Below are positions 25,968 to 34,888 of a DNA stretch of 64,000 nt, in pieces (within the stretch, counting starts at the first letter, position 1; every line of letters begins with the position of its first letter). Below the pieces are notes generated by a model. The model had not been told where the DNA came from. It ran no database searches and saw only the letters and a program-made list of their open reading frames with translations. The stretch lies in the NCBI GenBank assembly GCA_014896235.1, contig JADBKU010000028.1, positions 19,706 through 83,705 of the forward strand, in the 5' to 3' direction. Made by a program: the position numbers and the translations under genes. This stretch comes from a bacterium. Its GTDB lineage: Bacteria > Desulfobacterota > Binatia > Binatales > Binataceae.

Positions 25968-26951
25968 CCGCGCCGCGCCCGAGGCCGCGTCGATCCGCAG
26001 GATCGAGCCGTCCGAAACCGCGGCGAAAATATCGTTCGGATCTTCGGGATTCATCGCGAACCGCATCGCCGCGCCGCGCCCCGGGCGGGCGGCGCCGTCG
26101 GCGTAAACGAGTGGCGCGAACGTGCGCCCTTGATCGAAGCTGCGAAAAATCAGCGCGTCCGCGCCCGCCGGGCCCATCGCCCAGAGCGGCGGCGGCGCGG
26201 CGGCGGCGGAAGCGAAAATGGAACGCGCGGCGCCTGCGCCGGCAAACAGCAGCGTGATCGCCCATTCCCGAATCAGGCCGCCGGCGCGGCGCCACGCCGC
26301 GCCGGCGTTGGCCGAAGAATAGACGCCCGCGCCCGTGGCGAGGATCAGGCGCGAAGGATCCTCAGGGTCGATCGCGAGGTCGTGAAACTCGTCGGCGGCC
26401 GGCCGGTCAAGCGGCTCGAAGCTGCGCGCGCCGTCGGTCGAGCGAAACACGCCCGCGGCTTCGAGCACGACGTAGATCACGGAAGCATCGCGCGGACTGA
26501 AGCGAATCGCACGAATCGACGCGCGCGGCGCCGCCGAGCGGGAGCGATCACGAGCGGGCGGGCGGGCGGCGCGGCGCGGCGCGGCGCATTCGCGAAAAGT
26601 CGCACCGGCGTTTTCGCTGCGGAAAAGCCGCGCGCGCGACGTGCCTATATAGACCGTTCCCGAGCGCCCGGGCGCCGCAGCGACAGCCCATACTTCTTCG
26701 TCGCGCGCGGCGCCGGGAGTGATGTCGGTCCACGTTCGGCCGCCATCGGTCGAACGCGCCAGCGCCGCGCGGCCGCGGGCGCTGCCCGCGAACGCATTAT
26801 GCACCGCTCCGGCGAATAACAGATTCGGATCGGCGGCGTCCCGCGCCATGCACCAGATAGACGGCGGATCGGCCAGCGCCATCAGCGGCCGGCCGCCGCG
26901 CGCCGGGTCTATAATCACGATTCCCTTCGCGGTGCCCGCGCACAACCTCAT
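25917..26951 (-). CDS. BNR/sortilin-type beta-propeller repeat protein
   Basis: 344 residues with about five Asp-box/BNR repeats: RSTDGGRTWTD, RSENAGATFRE, RSTDGARSFEP, SSANAGAAWRR and RSFDQGRTFAP. The spacing is that of a beta-propeller. No signal peptide or membrane span is seen, so it is probably cytoplasmic. Relatives are annotated as exo-alpha-sialidase-like or WD40/YVTN-like proteins, usually without a proven activity. An alanine/arginine-rich insertion (RRAARPPARDRSRSAA) interrupts one blade. It lies 35 bp downstream of the formyltransferase on the same strand, and its 3' end overlaps the desaturase. Confidence 0.82.
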   Translation of the reverse strand: MRLCAGTAKGIVIIDPARGGRPLMALADPPSIWCMARDAADPNLLFAGAVHNAFAGSARGRAALARSTDGGRTWTDITPGAARDEEVWAVAAAPGRSGTVYIGTSRARLFRSENAGATFRECAAPRRAARPPARDRSRSAAPRASIRAIRFSPRDASVIYVVLEAAGVFRSTDGARSFEPLDRPAADEFHDLAIDPEDPSRLILATGAGVYSSANAGAAWRRAGGLIREWAITLLFAGAGAARSIFASAAAAPPPLWAMGPAGADALIFRSFDQGRTFAPLVYADGAARPGRGAAMRFAMNPEDPNDIFAAVSDGSILRIDAASGAARLIAERLPPVYDVLAIP

Positions 26952-26986
26952 CGCCTAATCGGACGCGTTCCGCGGCCGTTCCGCCG

Positions 26987-27916
26987 TCACGCGGGCGGGC
27001 CGCAACGCGCGCCAACGCGCAATTCGCCCGCGGCGGCCAGTTCGGCGGGCGAAACTTTTTTCGGACTCGGATCGAAGCGCGCCCGCCGCACCACGAGCGA
27101 GCCGCCGTTCAATGCGATCGTCATCGCCTGTTCGTCGATCGCGACGATCGATCCCGGCGGCGCATCGGCCGGCGCTCCCAGCGCTGCGGCGTCGTAAAGC
27201 CTGAGCCGCCGGCCGCCGAGCGCCGTGAAAGCGCCGGGCTGCGGATCGCATCCGCGAACCAGATTATGGACTTCGCGCGCGGGCTTGCGAAAATCGATTT
27301 CCGCATGTTCGTCGCGGCACGGAGCTTCATAGGTTGCCAGCCGCTCGTCCTGCGCGACGGCCGGCGGATTGCCGGCGCGAATCAAATCGATCGCTTCGGT
27401 CATGGTCTCGATTCCGAGCGGAAAGAGCGTGTTGAAATAAAGCGATCCGGTGCTGTCGGCGGGGCCGATCGGCACGCGTCGTTGAATCAGGATAGGACCG
27501 GTATCGATGCCGCGATCGGGCCAGAACCAGGTGACGCCGGTCTCCGCATCGCCCTGGATTATCGCCCAATTAATCGCGCTGGCGCCGCGATGGCGCGGCA
27601 AGAGCGAGGGGTGGAAACAGATGGTGCGAAAGCGCGGCGCGTAGAGCACGCGCTCGGGCACGATAATCGTCACAAAGGCCATCACGGCGAGATCGGCGTC
27701 GAGCGCCTTGAAGCGTGCGAATTCCGCCTCGCCGCGAAAGGATGCGGGCTGGCTCAAAGGCAGATTCAGTTCGAGCGCTTTGCGCTTCAGGGGATCGGGA
27801 CGGCCGCCGGGTTCGTCAGGCGGCGCATAGACGTGGACGATCGTCTCCCCGCGCGCGTGCAGGGTTTCAAGCGCCTTTTCGGCAAAGGCCGCCTGGCCGA
27901 TCAATACGATTCGCAA
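26987..27916 (-). CDS. Formyltransferase of the methionyl-tRNA/10-formyl-THF hydrolase superfamily
   Basis: 309 residues. The N-terminal formyl-transferase fold carries FHPSLLPRHRGASAINWAII, which is closer to the formyl-THF dehydrogenase hydrolase domain than to Fmt (usually NxHxSLLPxxRGAAPI). GIDTGPILIQRRVPI supplies the conserved aspartate. The C-terminal domain (EIDFRKPAREVHNLVRGCDP) has the OB-like Fmt_C form also found in ArnA and FDH. It probably transfers or hydrolyses a formyl group from 10-formyl-THF, possibly onto an amino sugar. The substrate is undetermined. Confidence 0.82.
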   Translation of the reverse strand: MRIVLIGQAAFAEKALETLHARGETIVHVYAPPDEPGGRPDPLKRKALELNLPLSQPASFRGEAEFARFKALDADLAVMAFVTIIVPERVLYAPRFRTICFHPSLLPRHRGASAINWAIIQGDAETGVTWFWPDRGIDTGPILIQRRVPIGPADSTGSLYFNTLFPLGIETMTEAIDLIRAGNPPAVAQDERLATYEAPCRDEHAEIDFRKPAREVHNLVRGCDPQPGAFTALGGRRLRLYDAAALGAPADAPPGSIVAIDEQAMTIALNGGSLVVRRARFDPSPKKVSPAELAAAGELRVGARCGPPA

Positions 27917-28649
27917 CGCAATTACCTCCGGCCGCGATGGCCACGCCCGACGCTACCAAATCATCTCCGCGAACGCACCGTTTCGCGCGGTCTTCGATTC
28001 ACATCGCGCCGATCCGCTGTGGAAAAGCGGCTGAAAGGCGCCGTGTGATGGCGCGGCCTCTTTTCAGCGACCGGAAGCCGAGGATCCGAACCGGCGGACG
28101 GGCCATTTGCGCCGGCGCGTCCGAAAAAACGTACGACCGCTATTTGATCTTGTGTTTAAGATTTGTTACATAGCCAATCGCGCTTTCGTAGGCGCGGAAG
28201 TCGCGCGGCTTCCACGTCTGGGCGAAAACCACGGAACGGTCCGAGCGGGATTATCAGTCTGCGATCCGCTCGGGCGCGGTTCCGTCGAAAGCGCAGGGAG
28301 AGCGATTATTTGGTGGAGGGAGGTGCGGATTCAGGCGTTTCCGCAGGGAGGGTTTGGTTCGGCTGTCATTATTTTTCCAGGATTAATCTCTCCGATTTAG
28401 CCGATATCGCCCTGAGCGCCCAGCGTCATTTCCACAGGACGCTTGCGTTGAAAATAAGTCTGCGATTTTCGACGCGTCTTTGGGCCGTTGCGGAAGCGTG
28501 CCGGGCAGAAAAACTCCAATCGAATAATCGAACAATTTGGAAAGCGTCGTCGGAGGCCGCCGGGGTAGCAGCGGCGCCGATAGCCGCTCAGGGGACCAAG
28601 TGTAGGATCTCCAAGGTTCCTGGATTCAGTCAGGCAGGGAGGAATTTGC
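27917..28649. other. 733-bp region without a recognisable gene
   Basis: The stretch separates the divergent formyltransferase and DUF1302 genes. Frames open across parts of it have no family resemblance or ribosome-binding sites. No tRNA, repeat or strong hairpin was noticed. The last 300 bp are probably leader and promoter of the DUF1302 gene, which has GGGAGGAA just before its ATG. It could hold a small RNA, which I cannot support. Confidence 0.4.
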
Positions 28650-30533
28650 ATGGAGACTGGATTGCACGAGAAGTGCGGGTCTGGGGGAGTCTCCCGGACA
28701 ATGGCGGCGCTCGCCGGAGCGCTGATGGTTTTCGGGCTGCTCGTCGGCGCCGCGAACGCCGGCGACGTTAACGCTCAGCCGTCGAACGGCCTTAACATCA
28801 CTGGCGCCAACACCGACGCGTTGCCGCAAAGCTCCGCGGCGGCGCCGGAAAATAGTTGGCTGAGCGGCCTGCATGTGTCGGGCTATCTGAGCCAGACCTT
28901 CGGCATGTGGCAGAACCCTTCGGCGTTGCGGATGTTCACCAAGAGCCGCAACAATCTCGCGACCTCGCGCACGCTGCTGCAGGTGGACGAGAACTATCGC
29001 CTGAATGACGACAACTCGTTCTTCATGCGCGAATGGTTCGTTTACGAGCCGCCCTACGCGTTCAACAGCGCGAACGGGCTCGGGATGTACGGCAACGAGT
29101 TCTACAACCAGTATAACGTTCGCGACGCGTGGTGGGAAAACAAGACCGGCCCGTTGACCACCTATATCGGCAACCAGATCGTCGTCTGGGGACAATCGCT
29201 TGCGTTCCGCGTCGGCGACGTTGTCAACCCGCAGGACACGACCTGGGCGTTCGGCTTCGCCAACCTGGAGCAGTCGCGCATTCCGCAGTGGATGGTTCAT
29301 CCGATCCTGAATCTGCCGGAATTCGGGCCGTTCACCTCGAACTTTCTCGAAGGCATAATCATTCCGCGGCTGCAGCCGATGTGGAATAGCTGCGACTACG
29401 CCGACCATCGCTACGACGGCGAGTGCAACGTCAACGCCGGTTCGGTGAACAATGGTTTTCCCGCCGGCGTCGGCTTCGACCCGACCGGCCGCTTCGGCGC
29501 ACATATCTCCTCGACGCGCTATTTCCCAATGAACACGGCGGCGCTTATTGGCGGCCCCGTGCCTCCGTTTGTTCCGGCCGGACTGCCGCAGCAGTTCAGC
29601 CGGCTCATCGGTTCGCCGCTAGCGAATCCGTTCTATGCCTGCTCGAATTTCATCGGAATCTTCGGGAAACAAGCGGGCAGCCGGTTCCCGGCGGCGCTGA
29701 CCCGGCCTTGCGCCCCTTATCCCGGTGGCGGACTGCTCAACACTTCGACGCATTGGGAAATTCCGGCGTCAACGGTGAGCAACTGGGATGAAGGCATCCG
29801 ATTCCATACGCTGGTCGGACCGGCTGAATTGACCGCCTTTTATTACAATAGCTGGAACGCCTATCCGAACGCTTTCTGGGTTGTGGGAACGAACGCGTTC
29901 GTGAACAAGTTCGCTCCGATTCAGCAGGTTGGCGTGACTGGCGACATGCCGTTGCCGGTTCCGGAAGCGCTCTCGGAATATCTGCCGCTGGTGGGACGCG
30001 CCGAGGCGGTTTACACCAACCATCAGGGCGTCAACACGTGGGACATCGTCGGCAATCCGGACGGCGTGCGCTACACCGACATGATGAACTGGATGGTCGC
30101 GGCGGACATCGACCAGGCCTATGCGCCGTGGCTGACCAGCACCGGCAACCTGTCGGCCAACGTCGAAGTGATGGACGCGATCACGCTGGACGGCGCGAAC
30201 TCGATGATGGAAGCGTTCGGACCGTGGACGGGCGGCGCGCTCGAACCGGAGTCGAACATCAAGAATAACGTCAGCACGCTGTTCAACATCGGCACGTCGT
30301 GGCTGTGGGAAGACGTCGCGCCGGCGTGGACGATGGTGTTCAGCCCGAAGGGCCGCACCTTCCTGCTGTTCCCGTCGGTGGTGTTGAATCCGCCGTGGAC
30401 CAAGAAGTACTTCCTGAAGCTGCAGGCGATCGAAGTGCTTGGCGGCGATCCATACTACTTGCAAGGCGGCGGCATCCTGAAGGGCCAGAGCCTGCTGACC
30501 GCGCAGTTGCAGTACAACTTCAACCTGCTCTAA
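28650..30533 (+). CDS. DUF1302-like outer-membrane beta-barrel protein
   Basis: 627 residues, ATG 28650 with GGGAGGAA 5 nt upstream. A signal peptide covers about residues 1-37 (hydrophobic MAALAGALMVFGLLVGAANA, cleavage after ANA). The mature protein is rich in alternating aromatic and polar strands (LHVSGYLSQTFGMWQN, TTYIGNQIVVWGQSLAFRVG) and ends AQLQYNFNLL. This is the pattern of the DUF1302 family of outer-membrane proteins, often linked to uptake of hydrophobic or steroid-like substrates. It is monocistronic with a strong terminator. Transported substrate unknown. Confidence 0.8.
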   Translation: METGLHEKCGSGGVSRTMAALAGALMVFGLLVGAANAGDVNAQPSNGLNITGANTDALPQSSAAAPENSWLSGLHVSGYLSQTFGMWQNPSALRMFTKSRNNLATSRTLLQVDENYRLNDDNSFFMREWFVYEPPYAFNSANGLGMYGNEFYNQYNVRDAWWENKTGPLTTYIGNQIVVWGQSLAFRVGDVVNPQDTTWAFGFANLEQSRIPQWMVHPILNLPEFGPFTSNFLEGIIIPRLQPMWNSCDYADHRYDGECNVNAGSVNNGFPAGVGFDPTGRFGAHISSTRYFPMNTAALIGGPVPPFVPAGLPQQFSRLIGSPLANPFYACSNFIGIFGKQAGSRFPAALTRPCAPYPGGGLLNTSTHWEIPASTVSNWDEGIRFHTLVGPAELTAFYYNSWNAYPNAFWVVGTNAFVNKFAPIQQVGVTGDMPLPVPEALSEYLPLVGRAEAVYTNHQGVNTWDIVGNPDGVRYTDMMNWMVAADIDQAYAPWLTSTGNLSANVEVMDAITLDGANSMMEAFGPWTGGALEPESNIKNNVSTLFNIGTSWLWEDVAPAWTMVFSPKGRTFLLFPSVVLNPPWTKKYFLKLQAIEVLGGDPYYLQGGGILKGQSLLTAQLQYNFNLL

Positions 30534-30545
30534 TCGAGCTCAACC

Positions 30546-30585
30546 AAAACGCGGCGGCCGCCAGAAGCGGCCGCCGCGTTTTTTT
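30546..30585 (+). terminator. Strong Rho-independent terminator after the DUF1302 gene
   Basis: A 16-bp perfect stem (30546-30561 with 30567-30582) and 5-nt loop are followed by an uninterrupted T-tract to 30585. It begins 12 bp after the stop codon at 30533. Confidence 0.95.
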
Positions 30586-30666
30586 ATTTCCCGCTGCCCG
30601 ATCGCCCCGCGACGTTTGAGACGCACGCCGCGCTGATTTATGATCCCGGCGCGAGGTCTTCCGCGA

Positions 30667-31563
30667 ATGCGGCACGATATCGAAATCAACGCCGAAGGAA
30701 CGATTCTGCGCGGCTGGCTTTACCCGGCCGCGGGCAAAAATGATCAGGCTCCTGCGGTCGTGATGGCGCACGGTTTTTCAGCCGTCAAGGAGATGTATCT
30801 CGATCGGTTCGCGGAGACTTTCGCGGCGGCTGGATTGGCAGTGGTCGTTTACGACAATCGCAACCTCGGCGCGAGCGAAGGCCAACCGCGCCAGGAGCTC
30901 GATCCATGGGCGCAGGTCCGCGACTACCGTCACGCGATTACGTGGGCGGGCGCCCGGCCCGAAATCGACGCCGCGCGCATCGGCATTTGGGGCTCAAGCT
31001 ATAGCGGCGGCCACGTGCTGACGGTCGGAGCGATCGATCGGCGCGTCAAGTGCGTGGTCTCGCAGGTTCCGCTGGTGAGCGGTTCGCGCAATCTCAAGCG
31101 CCTGATCCGGGCCGACATGATCGCGGAGGTTCGCCGACAATTCGACGCGGATCGCGAAGCGCGTTTTCGCGGCGCGCCGCCGGCGATGATGCCGGTGGTG
31201 GCGGCAAACCCGCTCGACCCGGCCGCGCTGCCAACGGCCGATTCATGGGAATGGTTCACCGCAACCGCGAAACTGCGCGCTCCCGCGTGGCGCAACGAGG
31301 TTACGTTGCGGACGGTCGAGATGCTCGGCGAGTACGAACCGGGCGACTATATCGCACGCATCAGTCCGACGCCGTTGCTGATGATCGTCGCGGCCAACGA
31401 CCATCTGGCGGTGGCGGACGAGGCCTTCGCGGCGTACAGCCGGGCGCTTGAGCCAAAAAGTATCTTGATTCTCTCGGGAGGCCATTTCGACGCTTACGTG
31501 AACGATTTCGAGCGCGCGAGCGTCGCGGCGCGGGACTGGTTCGTGCGCCATTTGCGGGCGTGA
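30667..31563 (+). CDS. Alpha/beta hydrolase (X-Pro dipeptidyl-peptidase/dienelactone-hydrolase-like)
   Basis: 298 residues from ATG 30667; a start 27 bp upstream is possible. Motifs are VVMAHGFSAVKEMYLDRFAE (oxyanion hole), IGIWGSSYSGGHVLTVGA (nucleophile elbow GSSYSG), an aspartate in IVAANDHLAVADEA and a histidine in ILSGGHFDAYVND. No signal peptide is seen. The stop TGA overlaps the start of the phosphodiesterase gene by one base, so the two are translationally coupled. Substrate unknown. Confidence 0.9.
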   Translation: MRHDIEINAEGTILRGWLYPAAGKNDQAPAVVMAHGFSAVKEMYLDRFAETFAAAGLAVVVYDNRNLGASEGQPRQELDPWAQVRDYRHAITWAGARPEIDAARIGIWGSSYSGGHVLTVGAIDRRVKCVVSQVPLVSGSRNLKRLIRADMIAEVRRQFDADREARFRGAPPAMMPVVAANPLDPAALPTADSWEWFTATAKLRAPAWRNEVTLRTVEMLGEYEPGDYIARISPTPLLMIVAANDHLAVADEAFAAYSRALEPKSILILSGGHFDAYVNDFERASVAARDWFVRHLRA

Positions 31564-33344
31564 TGGCGGCGCGCAATCGGCCCTTGCGCTGGCTGGCCGT
31601 CCTTTCGATCGCTGCACTTGCCGGAATCACGGGAGCCGCGCGCGCGGCGGCGGCGGCCGGATCTCCTGGCCGAATCGTAATTCTGATGGTCTGGGATGGA
31701 TTGCGGCCGGACTTGGTCAACGCGCACGATACCCCGAACCTTACAGCGCTCGAAAACGCGGGCGTGCGCTTCGCGCGGCACCACTCCGTCTTTCCGACCT
31801 TGACGCTGGTCAATGCCGCGGCGATGGCGACCGCCGGCGTTCCATCGAGCGACGGGGTATTCGGCGACGCGATGTATTTAGCGCCAGCGCTCGACATGGC
31901 GCGGGCGACGGCGATCCCGTCGGTCGGCTATCTGCTGCATGATCCGCTGAATCTCGAGAACACCAGGTACCTGTTGGCGCTTCATGACGCGCGGGCGTTC
32001 GCGGACGGCGTCTTGACGCTTGCGGCGGCCGGCCAAACGGTCGCTAATTCAGGCGGGTACGTGGCCGTCCTCGGCAAGCAGGGGCCGACCGGGATGTTCG
32101 ATCCGGAATTCGCCTCCACCGACGCGGCGGGCGATGGCCTGTTCGTGTCGGACGATATCGCCGCGCCACCGGCCGTCGCGGCTGAGCTAGGCTCCAGGCC
32201 GCCCGTCACGATGATGCATCCGGAATCGATCGCCGCGCGCGACGCATGGTTCGCTCGAATCGTAACCGAGCGCGCGTTGCCCGCAGCCAAGGCCGCGAGC
32301 GACGCCGGCCGGCCGTCTTTGATCGTCTATTGGCAACACAATCCCGATTTGGCGCAGCATCTCGCGGGTCTGGGCACCCAAGTCGCGCTGGATGCGGTCG
32401 CGGCCGACGATCGAAATCTTGGCGCCATAAGAAAAGCGATAACCGATCTTGGAATCGCCGGCCGAACCGATCTGATCGTCGTTTCGGATCATGGTTTCGC
32501 GACGGTTAAAGCTGAAGTTCCGTTGGCGCGACTGCTCAAAGCCGGCGTGCTTAAGGGCGACCCTGACGCGAATGGGATGGTGGTTGCGCACAACGGCGGC
32601 GCCGATTTGGTTTATCTGCCGGCGCGGTTGGAGCCGCCGGAACGGACCGCACTGATGCGCAAAATCGTCAACTACGCGATTATGCAGCCGTGGTGCGGAC
32701 CGATCTTCTCGGACGATCGCGTCTCGCGGCCGACGCATAATCGAAACTATCGCGGATTTATCGCAGGGACTTTCAGCGAGCGCGCTTTCGGACTCGGCGG
32801 CTCGTCACGCTCGCCCGACCTGATCGTTTCGTTCCGTGAATTTCCCGACGAAAGCAATCAGGGTCTCACCGGGCCGTCGAATCGCGCGATCGTGATTGGC
32901 CCGAACGTCGAAGAGACGGTCGCGAATCACTCGGAGGCGCTGGTTCGACCGATCGAGGGCGTGATCTATTCCGACGCGCCTCATTACACCACGGGCATGG
33001 GCATGCACGGAGCGTTTGGCGCGCGCGAGTTGCATAACGTGGGAGCGGCGATCGGACCGGACTTCCGGCGCGGTTACGTTGACCAACTGCCAACCTCGAA
33101 CAGCGACGTCGCGCCGACGATCGAACAAATATTGGGATTGAAGCGGACCTCTGGCGCCAGTGGCCGGACGCTCGCGGAAGCGCTCGCAGGCGAACGCCTG
33201 CCCGCCGCCAAAGCGCGGCCGGTAACCGTTTCCGCCAGAGCAATAGATGGCGATCGGAGCGTGACGATCGCGATCCATCTAACGCGGTACGACGGCCGCG
33301 ACTATCCTGACGGCGTATCGATCGAACGCGTCGTGCATCATTAA
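31563..33344 (+). CDS. Secreted type I phosphodiesterase / alkaline-phosphatase-superfamily hydrolase
   Basis: 593 residues. An N-terminal signal peptide ends near GITGAARAAAAAG. The metal-binding start is ILMVWDGLRPDLV, the nucleophile region SVFPTLTLVNAAAMATAGVP carries the usual threonine, and IVVSDHGFATV is the second metal motif. HYTTGMGMHGAFGAREL supplies late histidine ligands. It probably cleaves phosphodiesters or pyrophosphates in the periplasm. ATG 31563 overlaps the preceding TGA. It shares a 4-bp convergent overlap with the MFS gene at 33341. Confidence 0.9.
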   Translation: MAARNRPLRWLAVLSIAALAGITGAARAAAAAGSPGRIVILMVWDGLRPDLVNAHDTPNLTALENAGVRFARHHSVFPTLTLVNAAAMATAGVPSSDGVFGDAMYLAPALDMARATAIPSVGYLLHDPLNLENTRYLLALHDARAFADGVLTLAAAGQTVANSGGYVAVLGKQGPTGMFDPEFASTDAAGDGLFVSDDIAAPPAVAAELGSRPPVTMMHPESIAARDAWFARIVTERALPAAKAASDAGRPSLIVYWQHNPDLAQHLAGLGTQVALDAVAADDRNLGAIRKAITDLGIAGRTDLIVVSDHGFATVKAEVPLARLLKAGVLKGDPDANGMVVAHNGGADLVYLPARLEPPERTALMRKIVNYAIMQPWCGPIFSDDRVSRPTHNRNYRGFIAGTFSERAFGLGGSSRSPDLIVSFREFPDESNQGLTGPSNRAIVIGPNVEETVANHSEALVRPIEGVIYSDAPHYTTGMGMHGAFGARELHNVGAAIGPDFRRGYVDQLPTSNSDVAPTIEQILGLKRTSGASGRTLAEALAGERLPAAKARPVTVSARAIDGDRSVTIAIHLTRYDGRDYPDGVSIERVVHH

Positions 33345-34651
33345 AACCCGGCCATATCCGGAATGCTCGCAGCGTCGTGCGCAGTGATGACGCGGCCGCG
33401 GGTTTCCGGCAGCAGCCATACGATTGCGGAACCGGCGGCCGAGAACAGCGCGCCGATCGCGAGTGTCGGACCAAAGCCGATTAGCGGGCTCAGCGCGGTG
33501 ATGATCAGCGGCGTGAAGAACTGGATGCCGCGTGTGACGTTCAGTAGCAAACCCAGCGCGGTATTGCGAACGTGCGTCGGCAGCATCTCCGAAATCATCG
33601 CGCCCACGCCCGACCATACGCCCGTTCCGAAACCGGCGATCGCAAGCGCCGCCGGAATCAATCCGGCGACGCGCGCCGATTGGTTCCAGAAGATGGTCGC
33701 GGGCAGTATGCCCACCGCCATCGACGCAGCGTAGACCGAGAAAACCGGCCGGCGACCGAAGCGATCGGCAAGCGCGCCAAAAATCGCGTACCCGCCGAGC
33801 GCGCCGATTTGCATCCAGACCATCAGATTGCCGCTTGCCTGCGGCGTGAGATGGCGCGCGATGCGCAGATAGCTCGGCATCCACGTGTAGGTAAACCAGT
33901 AGGCCGCGGAGTTTACGAGCAGGACGACGAACAAAAGGCCGACCACGCGATGGAAGGGCGCGAGGTCGCGCAGCGCCTGAACCGACAGCGTCGGGCGAAC
34001 GCTCGTGCGCCGCCACACGTCGCTTTCCGGCAACCAGCGCCATACCGCGAACGCGACCGCCAAAGCCGGCGCCGCGGACAGCGTGAAGACGCGACGCCAG
34101 CCGATGATCGGTTCAAGATGGCCGCCGACCGCCGCCGCGAGCATCACGCCCAGCGGCGCGCCAACTTGAACGTATGAGGCGTAGCGGCCACGGCGCGCGG
34201 GCGGCACGGTTTCCGCCACGAGACTTTGGCCCGCCGCCCATTCGCCGCCGATGCCAAGTCCGGTGAACGATCGATACGCGAGCAACTGCGTCAAATTATG
34301 CGAGAAAGCGCAGAGGATCGTGCCGGCGCCGTAAATCAGGACGGAACAGATTATTACGGGTTTGCGGCCGTAGCGGTCGCCCAGAAAACCGAACAGGACG
34401 CCGCCGATCGCCGTCGTCGCGAAAGCGACGCCCATCGTCAGGGAAGATTCCGCCGGCGACAAACCGAGTTCCCGCGCGATTGGCACGAGGATGAACGAAT
34501 AGAGAATCAGGTCATAGAAATCGAATATCCACGCCGCGAAGCATAAGGCGATAATGCGGTAATGAACGGCGCCGAGCGCCTGTTCGCTCAACAGCGGCCG
34601 CGCTGGCGCAGGCGGCGCGGCCGCGCTGCCAATGCCGGGCTTCGCGGTCAT
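33341..34651 (-). CDS. MFS transporter, metabolite:H+ symporter type
   Basis: 436 residues from ATG 34651. Twelve spans. The family signature near span 1 is FAAWIFDFYDLILYSFILVP, and motif A reads GFLGDRYGRKPVII; GIGGEWAAGQSLVAETVP follows span 4. These resemble sialic-acid, shikimate and aromatic-acid symporters. It probably imports a carboxylate. The stop overlaps that of the phosphodiesterase gene by 4 bp. An upstream extension of the frame to 34786 is low-complexity proline/arginine coding and was rejected. Confidence 0.9.
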   Translation of the reverse strand: MTAKPGIGSAAAPPAPARPLLSEQALGAVHYRIIALCFAAWIFDFYDLILYSFILVPIARELGLSPAESSLTMGVAFATTAIGGVLFGFLGDRYGRKPVIICSVLIYGAGTILCAFSHNLTQLLAYRSFTGLGIGGEWAAGQSLVAETVPPARRGRYASYVQVGAPLGVMLAAAVGGHLEPIIGWRRVFTLSAAPALAVAFAVWRWLPESDVWRRTSVRPTLSVQALRDLAPFHRVVGLLFVVLLVNSAAYWFTYTWMPSYLRIARHLTPQASGNLMVWMQIGALGGYAIFGALADRFGRRPVFSVYAASMAVGILPATIFWNQSARVAGLIPAALAIAGFGTGVWSGVGAMISEMLPTHVRNTALGLLLNVTRGIQFFTPLIITALSPLIGFGPTLAIGALFSAAGSAIVWLLPETRGRVITAHDAASIPDMAGF

Positions 34652-34888
34652 CCGACCAGCTGGCGCACGGACGCTGCCTCCGCCATCATCTGGCGGCGGA
34701 GGCGGACGATTGAAGCGATCGCGCCGCGGCGACTGGCCGAAGGCGCGCGGTTGTGGTTGGCTATCATTCGAGCTCCGACGCCGCATTCAAGCACATCGCG
34801 AGCGCCACCGACGAGTCCCGGCGGCCTCTCGCGCGCGCTGAATCATTTCGAGGTGAGAGGGCGACGTACCGAACGGCACGAGGTTGGC

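Noticed and set aside
28163..28771. Frame overlapping the start of the DUF1302 gene
   Set aside because: It has no ribosome-binding site and low-quality composition, and it conflicts with a clear signal-peptide gene.
34562..34888. N-terminal extension of sppA
   Set aside because: The upstream part is proline/arginine-rich, has no homology and overlaps the divergent MFS gene; the ATG at 34889 directly precedes the membrane anchor.
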